Assembly: GCA_902702965.1 (NCBI GenBank)
Contig: CACRXP010000089.1
Location: 1,098,330-1,162,329 of the forward strand
Direction: 5' to 3'
Source of the DNA: Spirometra erinaceieuropaei
Taxonomy: Eukaryota; Platyhelminthes; Cestoda; Diphyllobothriidea; Diphyllobothriidae
DNA length: 64,000 bases
The translations under genes were made by a program, and so were the position numbers. Shown in pieces: positions 62,101 to 64,000 of this stretch (its first letter is position 1; each line of letters opens with the position of its first letter). Under the pieces are notes generated by a model that did not search any database, was not told the DNA's origin, and saw nothing but the letters and a program-made list of their open reading frames with translations.

Positions 62101-64000
62101 TATAGGTAATTTCTAGAACTCCTCTCACAACCTTACTTTCCGCGATCACACCGTTTTGCATGCATAGTGATGACTTGCGCAGGTTAAATTATGGCGGGGA
62201 GGACTTTTGCGTCATTCACCTGCCTCTCCCTTCCCACTAATTTCGTCCCAGTGCCAATAAAGGCTTAGGATGACTGGAAATATCTGTAAATGCAGTGGCT
62301 GACATGGCGCGGATCCCCACCTACGCGTGCTGTTCTTTCGTTCCACACGAGCCTGACTTCATTTGCTCATACCTCCCATCTCCGAAGGTTGTCATAAGGG
62401 GTTGCATTAAGGAGTCATTGCAAAATAACCCTGGTGGACTGACTTCTCACGTCAGTTTCCCACTTCACAAACCTAGACTTTTGTCCCGGAAGATGCGATC
62501 GCTGGAGCAAGAGGTATATTAGCCTGACGTTTCAGATTCTTACCCGAACTTTGATTTGCATGAATAGATCAAAAGTGCGTCATATTTATTATATAGTGAA
62601 ACGACCACACAGAGTCGCGTTTACTTTATCTTTCTTCTCGAATCATGTGCTATTGGAAAATTTGCACCAGGACAACTAGAAATTTCAGTTTGTTGGGGCT
62701 TATGTGAAGTTAAACCCCCGCCTCACGTGTGCCACAGGCGAATTTGACCCCCTTCCAAATCTGATTCAAGTGTGCTCCCGTTTTGGAAGCCACGCGTGGC
62801 AGGCAACCCTTTGGAAGACAGAACTTATCGGATGATGCGACCCTGTCTCTAACGTACTTTGGGGCTGCGAGGATGAAATTGTTAATCTTTTGCTTTCAAG
62901 CCAAGAAGAGCTAAAGATAAATGTGCTGTCTTACAAACAACGCATAGATAAAAATGCCGAAGGGTGTCGATCACTGACCCGGTAAGCTAGTGATCTACAA
63001 AACTTCCCACACTGCAGCGGCCTTATGACAGTGCGATTCTTACGTGTCCTCCAGTTAGAACTTATCCCGTCGACACCGTCTTACCGGTCAGAGGGTTAAC
63101 TCGATAGCCGAACAAAACCAAAAACCTTGTCTGCACTGTCAGCTCTCAGCTCCATATCTTCAGATGCTGCCGTTTTGCGGAGATTATAATAATACCTTTC
63201 GGTTCCACTTACGCCAAGCTAGACAGAAGCAAACAGCATATTTTACGTCAGCTCTATTTGCAAGGGAAATGTAGACGTTTACTGTCAACCTTGAAGCTCT
63301 GTCCTGGAGCTGGCTGACGGCGACGGATAATCTAGAAATTGCCGTTTAATTCTCCGTTGTCTGTCAGGGTTCACGGTCATCTGTCGATTTTCGAGCCATA
63401 TTCTTGCAGTTTAATAGTTTTGAGGTCTGTCTTTATGCCGTACGACGTTAGCGGACATCCTGTAGCTTCTAGAGTACCAAGTGTACTCGGAGCATCACAA
63501 CAATCATGGCCCGATCTTGCCTTAGAGTAGAAGTGGGAAGACACCAGCAGCAGTGTATTCTTCACAGTAACCTGGTCGTGCTCGGAGCCCCCGACGCGCG
63601 TCTCTCCGCTAAGTTGGTGTGCACGTGAATGGATACTTGTCCAATAGGAGCCGATCAGTGTCCGCTTGGTAAGTTGATTGAGTAATTACGAAGTTTGTGG
63701 GTGCCTGGGATTGGCTATCCTGGAGTCTACACATGCGTCTGTTCCGGCCGCTCGGCTCCGTTCCTAGCACGGCATGTGAACCAGAGGCGGAAAGTTTCCA
63801 CGCGCTTTAGGCGCCGAAATCATACTTGTGCAAAGCAATTGTTAGTGTTGTTTCGGGCCCATTAACTCTTATGTCTCCTGTGTTTGTTTTCGTTTCTTTT
63901 CCCGTCCAGCGTTTTCTACGTTTTCTACGAGCAGTACCTCAATATAGTATCTGAGACGGCACAGCAACTATGCGCTTGCATTGCCGCTGTCGCTGTGATC
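16838..64000 (+). CDS. NPC1: NPC1-like intracellular cholesterol transporter (whole gene, 3' end beyond window)
   Basis: NPC1 is a polytopic late-endosome/lysosome membrane protein that takes cholesterol from NPC2 through its luminal N-terminal domain and exports it. The exons read here, in order, give a signal peptide, the cysteine-rich N-terminal sterol-binding domain (exons 1-3), a proline linker and first membrane helix (exon 4), second helix (5), middle luminal domain (5-9), sterol-sensing domain (10-12), a cytosolic loop (13), another helix and the cysteine-rich C-terminal luminal domain (14-16), and the start of the last helix bundle (17). Splice phases agree at all sixteen junctions when one exon 2 and exon 4B are used. 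The sum is about 1,186 residues against 1,278 in human NPC1, so roughly the last 170 residues lie outside. Tapeworms do not make sterols, so a role in handling host-derived cholesterol is expected but inferred. The locus spans over 47 kb because its introns are filled with mobile elements. Confidence 0.95.
17131..17845. other. NPC1 intron 1, unique part
   Basis: No gene or clear repeat between exon 1 and the left border of duplicated copy A. Confidence 0.5.
18444..18612 (+). CDS. NPC1: NPC1 exon 2A (first copy of a duplicated exon)
   Basis: This 169-nt exon follows acceptor ctcccgttttcag and precedes donor gtaggc. It completes the AG/A arginine codon from exon 1 and then encodes [19 protein letters not shown], matching the CPSCFxNxxxLFCxLTCSP block of the NPC1 N-terminal domain, and ends on AAG in phase 0. 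It carries an NVT sequon. It differs from exon 2B at only two bases that I can see, and both change the residue (V to I in the sequon, K to E ten residues later). To make protein it must join exon 3 at 27740, skipping exons 4A and 2B. Confidence 0.85.
19883..21250 (-). mobile_element. RTE-like LINE relic in copy A
   Basis: The minus strand holds pieces of the C-terminal reverse transcriptase (near 19900-20330) and the endonuclease start ([20 protein letters not shown] and [12 protein letters not shown] near 21000-20900). It lacks the end at the deletion junction and most of the catalytic palm. Confidence 0.78.
21641..21864 (+). pseudogene. NPC1: NPC1 exon 4A: orphaned copy of the first-helix exon
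   Basis: This 224-nt duplicate of exon 4B has intact splice borders and an open frame encoding [20 protein letters not shown]. It needs a phase-1 donor, but the exons before it end in phase 2 (exon 1) or phase 0 (exon 2A), and exon 3 lies downstream. Joining 2A to 4A gives a stop at the 17th codon. It differs from 4B at a handful of positions, several amino-acid changing, so it looks like a young exon relic rather than a working exon. Confidence 0.8.
22000..23160. repeat. Unidentified sequence shared by both duplicated blocks (copy A)
   Basis: The stretch recurs at about 31890-33060. Minus-strand frames of up to 134 codons are kept in both copies, one with a [12 protein letters not shown] stretch that loosely recalls a zinc knuckle. 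I cannot assign it to a family. Confidence 0.4.
23226..24161 (+). mobile_element. Composite LINE debris: endonuclease start joined to an internally deleted CR1-like element
   Basis: The first part (to about 23625) reads [13 protein letters not shown] and [15 protein letters not shown], the start of the endonuclease of the zinc-finger-type LINE. From 23640 a different element begins: [15 protein letters not shown] and [14 protein letters not shown] are the end of a CR1-type endonuclease, followed almost at once by the C-terminal reverse-transcriptase sequence [11 protein letters not shown] and [20 protein letters not shown]. The whole catalytic palm between them is missing. It is cut by the gap. 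Confidence 0.78.
24162..24377. other. Assembly gap
   Basis: A run of about 216 N between the CR1-like LINE tail and copy B of the duplicated block. Confidence 0.98.
24974..25142 (+). CDS. NPC1: NPC1 exon 2B (second copy of a duplicated exon)
   Basis: This exon has the same length, borders and phases as exon 2A, with NIT in place of NVT and TEVLYVL in place of TKVLYVL. It lies about 0.6 kb right of the assembly gap and is next to exon 3, so it is the default partner. If spliced after exon 2A it would be read one base out of frame and stop at a TAA after 13 codons. Confidence 0.88.
26252..27229 (+). mobile_element. 978-bp non-autonomous element with 12-bp target duplication
   Basis: The insertion is flanked by direct copies of tgattcctacct (26240-26251 and 27230-27241), while copy A holds a single uninterrupted copy at 19710-19721. 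The element is GC-rich, carries no protein I recognise and no poly-A tail, and has diverged relatives at 41400-41580, 44640-45060, 51530-51760, 54990-55570 and 62165-62335. Confidence 0.85.
27740..28055 (+). CDS. NPC1: NPC1 exon 3: end of sterol-binding domain and proline linker
   Basis: The exon starts in phase 0 after acceptor ttctggcag and ends in phase 1 before GTAGGT (316 nt). It encodes [10 protein letters not shown], a PMN motif, the cysteine cluster [10 protein letters not shown], and a proline-rich linker ending PYTILG, all diagnostic NPC1 landmarks. It is present once: the duplicated block upstream has lost the equivalent segment. Confidence 0.93.
28973..31150 (-). mobile_element. 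RTE-like LINE relic in copy B
   Basis: This is the fuller counterpart of the relic in copy A. Minus-strand frames show the endonuclease start ([20 protein letters not shown] at 30943-30755), an endonuclease end with [15 protein letters not shown] (30198-29998), part of the reverse transcriptase, and the C-terminal region with [17 protein letters not shown] (29401-28973). Stops, frameshifts and a deletion of most of the palm make it inactive. Confidence 0.8.
31507..31730 (+). CDS. NPC1: NPC1 exon 4B: first transmembrane helix and cytosolic arm
   Basis: The exon starts after tttttcctag with GT, completing the glycine of PYTILG from exon 3, and encodes a hydrophobic helix ([18 protein letters not shown]), a basic patch (ARRRRQQ) and a serine/proline-rich stretch, ending AAA before GTGAGT in phase 0. 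It joins exon 5 in frame. Confidence 0.92.
33065..34330 (-). mobile_element. Zinc-finger-type LINE fragment (linker and reverse transcriptase)
   Basis: Minus-strand frames give [20 protein letters not shown] near 34200, the linker before the reverse transcriptase of this family, and degenerate palm sequence to KVSRAFG near 33090. The endonuclease and zinc-finger tail are missing. Its 5' end lies about 50 bp from NPC1 exon 5. Confidence 0.7.
34379..34566 (+). CDS. NPC1: NPC1 exon 5: second helix and start of middle luminal domain
   Basis: The exon begins in phase 0 after catccccacag and ends on GG before GTAAGT. It encodes [16 protein letters not shown], a helix, and [20 protein letters not shown], matching the PVDLWSAPSSQARLEKEYF block of NPC1. 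Its acceptor lies about 50 bp from the edge of a LINE fragment. Confidence 0.93.
34987..35933. mobile_element. Fold-back element with long inverted repeats (947 bp)
   Basis: The ends are CGGTAGATGTGCTAACTC and GAGTTAGCACACCTACTG, and the two halves are inverted copies over most of their length, meeting near 35460. A 5-bp direct repeat (TATTT) flanks it at 34982-34986 and 35934-35938. No transposase is encoded. A relative lies at 51851-52847. Confidence 0.85.
36869..36977 (+). CDS. NPC1: NPC1 exon 6: middle luminal domain
   Basis: This 109-nt exon follows tttcatttccag, completes the glycine of HFGPFYR, and encodes [14 protein letters not shown], matching FFRTEQLIIRAP of NPC1. It ends FLDK in phase 0 before GTGTGT. 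Confidence 0.92.
38157..38303 (-). repeat. tRNA-headed SINE, left arm of a palindrome
   Basis: The complement reads GGCCTCGTAGCTCAGGTGGT, a B-box GGGTTCGAATCCC and then a tail gagtttttcacagttgggtc. It is an almost exact inverted copy of 38443-38588. Confidence 0.82.
38443..38588 (+). repeat. tRNA-headed SINE, right arm of a palindrome
   Basis: The tRNA-like part (38478-38559) has a paired D stem (GCTC/GAGC) and T stem (GTGGG/CCCAC). The anticodon arm is poor (stem GGCT/AGCC, loop GCGCTAA lacking T at position 33; GCT by position, Ser) and the outer acceptor pair is mismatched. The shared tail after it in three copies marks a SINE rather than a working tRNA gene. Confidence 0.78.
38993..39166 (+). 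CDS. NPC1: NPC1 exon 7: middle luminal domain
   Basis: This 174-nt phase-0 exon follows cttgcctggtag. It encodes [13 protein letters not shown] and [13 protein letters not shown], matching the VLDLQIAIENIT and VTLQDICLAPLSP blocks, with an NVT sequon. It ends at CAG before GTTGGT. Confidence 0.9.
39690..39785 (+). repeat. Partial SINE, second family (diverged)
   Basis: Contains gtcggggtatgactgac and atcagaaatgaccaatccag in the order of the SINE body at 45960-46020. Confidence 0.5.
40138..40779 (-). other. Unrecognised 213-codon open frame in NPC1 intron 7
   Basis: The frame is long for this sequence but shows no signal peptide, family motif or support from context. It could be the remnant of an unnamed repeat. 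I would not call it a gene without expression or homology data. Confidence 0.25.
41400..41580 (+). repeat. Diverged partial copy of the 978-bp element
   Basis: Shares the order ttcgaccat, catcgtgtgcc, gacttgc/cttgca, gcagcatctac and ccgaag/ccgaagac with the start of 26252-27229. Confidence 0.6.
42817..42964 (+). CDS. NPC1: NPC1 exon 8: middle luminal domain, ends at a GC donor
   Basis: The exon starts after a long pyrimidine tract ending ttatag and encodes [20 protein letters not shown], then [19 protein letters not shown], aligning with the CLGTFGGPVFPWLVLGGY block. To stay in frame it must end at AAA G before GCATGT, a non-GT donor. The join to exon 9 then gives [12 protein letters not shown], closely matching GGYDDQNYNNATA. 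Confidence 0.85.
42965..43086 (+). other. GC-AG intron of NPC1 (intron 8)
   Basis: This 122-nt intron begins GCATGT and ends CCCTTCCAG. No GT near the required position keeps the conserved protein reading, so a GC donor is the best fit. Confidence 0.75.
43087..43259 (+). CDS. NPC1: NPC1 exon 9: end of middle luminal domain
   Basis: The exon follows acceptor gatcttgcccttccag and encodes [16 protein letters not shown], then [20 protein letters not shown], matching ATALVITFPVNN and WEKEFINFVKNY. It ends with QAE before GTGCAT in phase 0. It carries NFT and NAS plus NNS-type sequons. Confidence 0.9.
43260..43352 (+). other. Stopless in-frame 93-nt NPC1 intron (intron 9)
   Basis: It has GT and AG borders, a length divisible by three and no stop in the exon frame. 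Retained, it would add 31 mostly hydrophobic residues between QAE and RSAEDE, a point where other NPC1 proteins have no insert. Confidence 0.8.
43353..43481 (+). CDS. NPC1: NPC1 exon 10: start of sterol-sensing domain
   Basis: The exon follows tgcctccacag and encodes [20 protein letters not shown] then [14 protein letters not shown], matching [20 protein letters not shown] and the first sterol-sensing helix. It ends CCA before GTAAGT, phase 0, 129 nt. Confidence 0.93.
43633..44008 (+). CDS. NPC1: NPC1 exon 11: sterol-sensing domain core
   Basis: This 376-nt exon starts phase 0 after cgccttcgatag and encodes three sterol-sensing helices, including the signature [20 protein letters not shown], nearly identical to human. 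The proline of GVPATL keeps the position of the sterol-sensing proline in GLPLTL. After LVQDYQMDE there are about 25-30 extra residues (serine/threonine-rich) before GRVGPSMFL compared with human. It ends in phase 1 before GTACGT. Confidence 0.95.
44230..44600 (-). mobile_element. RTE-like LINE fragment (5' UTR/endonuclease start)
   Basis: The minus frame includes [20 protein letters not shown], aligning with [20 protein letters not shown] of the copy-B relic, and the preceding leader region also matches. Confidence 0.72.
44640..45060 (-). repeat. Diverged copy of the 978-bp element
   Basis: Shared blocks with the complement of 26252-27229 include gagggagtgagacc, gacgcgcttgaacctat and ctgtaatggccccttttta. 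Confidence 0.6.
45640..45865 (-). repeat. tRNA-derived SINE, second family, head to head with the next
   Basis: The complement has CTTCTAACCAACGGGTCGCA then GGATCGAGCCCCAGGTG, ttcggggttgggtaagact and ccttgtcattgtcggtcatg, matching the copy at 45885 in the opposite orientation. Confidence 0.72.
45885..46060 (+). repeat. tRNA-derived SINE of a second family
   Basis: The head GTGGCTCAATGGTTAGGGCG looks like an A box and is followed by an anticodon-type loop CTTTTAA (Lys-like) and a B-box-like AGATCGACCCT. The body has ttcggggttgggtatgact and ccttgtctttgtcggt. The anticodon stem has one base too many, so it is not a functional tRNA. Confidence 0.72.
46455..46530 (-). repeat. Partial SINE, second family (3' half)
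   Basis: The complement has ccccttgtcattgtcggtaa and gccattctgtctatagtacg, as in the 45640-45865 copy. Confidence 0.65.
46755..46882 (+). CDS. NPC1: NPC1 exon 12: end of sterol-sensing domain
   Basis: The exon follows tgtcctcctccgcag and encodes [20 protein letters not shown] then [20 protein letters not shown], matching LSVMPAVHTFSLFAGLAVF and FLLQITCFVSLLGLDIKR. It ends GCG before GTAACT, phase 0. Confidence 0.93.
46990..49200. other. NPC1 intron 12, unassigned part
   Basis: Short frames only. The 104-codon plus frame at 48886-49200 shows no motif. Confidence 0.4.
49210..49760 (-). mobile_element. Penelope-like element fragment (reverse-transcriptase middle part)
   Basis: Minus frames give [19 protein letters not shown] and then [15 protein letters not shown] with [11 protein letters not shown], matching the order LFTSVP, LPFLD and YRKPTYTGQYL in Penelope-like reverse transcriptases. 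Broken and incomplete. It is a different part of the element from the 12250-13378 piece. Confidence 0.72.
50078..50225 (+). repeat. tRNA-headed SINE, third copy
   Basis: It has the same tRNA-like head and tail as the palindrome arms, and its tail runs on through attattcaaaatctgccaaa and tatcaat, sequence also found left of 38157 on the complement. Confidence 0.8.
50574..50766 (+). CDS. NPC1: NPC1 exon 13: cytosolic loop, ends at a GC donor
   Basis: The exon follows ttttgtctatgtag and opens [12 protein letters not shown], matching the NRLDIFCCVRG start of the loop between helices 7 and 8. The rest is polar and rich in serine, proline and glutamate. The frame requires the end at GAA G before GCAAGT, the consensus GC donor. 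It joins exon 14 in phase 1. Confidence 0.82.
51530..51760 (+). repeat. Diverged partial copy of the 978-bp element
   Basis: Contains gatgacttgcgca, gtagtcttgtacagcatct and gtcaggaagaccg-type blocks in the same order as 26252-27229. Confidence 0.6.
51851..52847. mobile_element. Fold-back element with long inverted repeats (997 bp), second copy
   Basis: The ends are CAGTAGATGTGCTAACTC and its exact complement, and the arms are so alike that 61-codon frames starting [18 protein letters not shown] occur on both strands at mirror positions (51869-52054 and 52829-52644). These frames are by-products of the palindrome. I see no target duplication. Confidence 0.85.
53345..54830 (+). mobile_element. 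LINE reverse-transcriptase end with C2H2 zinc-finger tail
   Basis: In several frames the strand encodes [77 protein letters not shown] and [18 protein letters not shown]. It ends with zinc-finger sequence [18 protein letters not shown] and a further finger-like [12 protein letters not shown] near 54800. The catalytic palm upstream is lost and stops occur at about 53640, 53760 and 54169, so it is inactive. Confidence 0.82.
54990..55570 (-). repeat. Diverged copy of the 978-bp element
   Basis: The complement has tcaagaagaccgg, caccacaccccatggtcca and agcctgactctcag in the order of 26252-27229. It lies directly after the zinc-finger LINE. Confidence 0.65.
56468..56834 (+). CDS. NPC1: NPC1 exon 14: helix 8 and C-terminal luminal domain
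   Basis: The exon follows tctgtttttttcacag. It encodes [20 protein letters not shown], a helix ([17 protein letters not shown]), [19 protein letters not shown] and [12 protein letters not shown], matching the [21 protein letters not shown] and AGPPVYFVLEEGH blocks. It ends in phase 2 before GTAAGT (367 nt). Confidence 0.94.
56975..57208 (+). CDS. NPC1: NPC1 exon 15: C-terminal luminal domain
   Basis: The exon follows gcatttctag and encodes [20 protein letters not shown], matching APSSWIDDYFDW, then a cysteine-rich stretch with NDS, NCT and NFT sequons, ending CPKG before GTAGGT in phase 2. Confidence 0.94.
58200..59110 (-). mobile_element. Zinc-finger-type LINE fragment (reverse-transcriptase palm)
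   Basis: The minus strand runs from [20 protein letters not shown] near 59070, through [12 protein letters not shown] (in the place of the YADD-type catalytic motif) and [12 protein letters not shown], to [20 protein letters not shown]. It is broken by shifts and lies back to back with the RTE-like element that follows. Confidence 0.75.
59115..60930 (+). mobile_element. RTE-like LINE, 5'-truncated, in NPC1 intron 15
   Basis: The copy starts in the linker before the reverse transcriptase (SGKPSTL, then [20 protein letters not shown]), with frame breaks to about 59640, then a long open reverse-transcriptase frame. It is in the sense direction of NPC1. It is the best preserved of the five RTE-like copies in the window. 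Confidence 0.88.
59655..60890 (+). CDS. RTE-like reverse transcriptase, 411 codons open
   Basis: Motifs in order: [20 protein letters not shown] (palm A), [13 protein letters not shown], the catalytic [26 protein letters not shown], the thumb-region [10 protein letters not shown] and the C-terminal [14 protein letters not shown]. The frame has no true start; it simply opens after earlier breaks. Compared with the 11137-12248 relic (SPNLFKYAMNWLIGRAL) it reads [10 protein letters not shown], so about seven residues are missing before the catalytic aspartates, which probably kills activity. The endonuclease is absent. Confidence 0.88.
   Translation: MRDLRTRPNQAGFLAGRGCADQIFTLRRILEFRHSYQQPTALFFIDFAAAFDSVHRESLWRIVALDGVPAKIIAMIKAYCHSTTARVLVRNNLSQPFGIRSGVRQGCILSPILFLGRALRDRDGVEFAPGHRLTDLDYADDIALLASSFGDLQSMVSRVNEVAKSVGLSINAGKTKVFSSCIPDQEKASLGIDGCQHEEVDSFKYLGARLLPNGQSKDDIVSRIDAARWVFSSLRKCLWNRRDLSIATKIRVYRASVWSVLLYGCECWALRMADERKLEVFDHHCLRIILRVKVTDFVSNEIVRARCDNIARITQAIQERRLRWFGHVLRRPHQELSVTALNPAPLPHWRRRRGDRFKTWLDTVRQDMKVVLGPSVFGLRRWLREWVELSRSAAADRHARRGTIRDIIEAG
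61860..62105 (+). CDS. NPC1: NPC1 exon 16: end of C-terminal luminal domain
   Basis: The exon follows ttcaaataccag and encodes [25 protein letters not shown] and NIVFPY, matching [26 protein letters not shown] and YRVFPY. It ends AG before GTAATT in phase 2. Confidence 0.94.
62165..62335 (+). repeat. Diverged partial copy of the 978-bp element
   Basis: Begins gtgatgacttgcgcagg and includes a gaggacttttgcg and caccttcc-like stretch as in the start of the full copy. It lies in NPC1 intron 16. Confidence 0.5.
62340..63900. other. NPC1 intron 16, no gene recognised
   Basis: Only short unconvincing frames on both strands. Confidence 0.5.
63910..64000 (+). CDS. NPC1: NPC1 exon 17 (partial, cut by window edge)
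   Basis: The exon follows cttttcccgtccag and encodes [20 protein letters not shown], matching [17 protein letters not shown], then the start of the next helix. It is still open at 64000. Confidence 0.93.

Noticed and set aside
1..64000. CRISPR arrays, bacterial operons, rRNA genes
   Set aside because: No regularly spaced repeats, ribosome-binding patterns or rRNA landmarks were seen. The split NPC1 gene and LINEs show animal nuclear DNA.

Overview
The window reads as repeat-rich nuclear DNA of a parasitic flatworm, most likely a tapeworm of the diphyllobothriid type. Genes are split by introns, intergenic and intronic space is packed with decayed non-LTR, Penelope-like and BEL/Pao retroelements, and one LINE family ends in C2H2 zinc fingers, which I associate with such cestodes. 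The taxon is an inference; the gene structure is read directly. There are two assembly gaps (10613-11117 and about 24162-24377).

One host gene dominates: a plus-strand orthologue of NPC1, the lysosomal cholesterol exporter, from the start codon at 16838 to the right edge. I reconstruct 17 coding exon positions (about 1,186 residues) with matching splice phases at every junction; the last exon runs off the window, so the final membrane segments are missing. Two introns use GC-AG borders, and one 93-nt intron is stopless and in frame.

The most unusual structure is in the 5' third of NPC1. A block holding exons 2 and 4 is present twice (copy A about 17850-23160; copy B from the gap edge at 24378 to 33060). 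Copy B also holds exon 3; copy A has lost it through a deletion with a short microhomology. Exon 2A and exon 2B are both intact and share phase, but each is 169 nt, so joining them in tandem gives a stop; only one can be used per transcript. Exon 4A cannot be spliced in frame. The gap beside copy B means a haplotype misassembly must be excluded.

Left of NPC1 (1-14000) is a retroelement graveyard: a CR1-like element on the minus strand split by a plus-strand relative whose 657-codon frame is still open; BEL/Pao integrase pieces; and an RTE-like element split by a Penelope-like fragment. Region 14000-16834 shows nothing I recognise.

The NPC1 introns contain further mobile DNA: RTE-like copies (one with a 411-codon open frame at 59655-60890), zinc-finger LINE pieces, two fold-back elements with long inverted repeats, tRNA-derived SINEs (one as a palindrome bounded by 12-bp direct repeats), and a 978-bp element with a 12-bp target duplication whose empty site survives in copy A.
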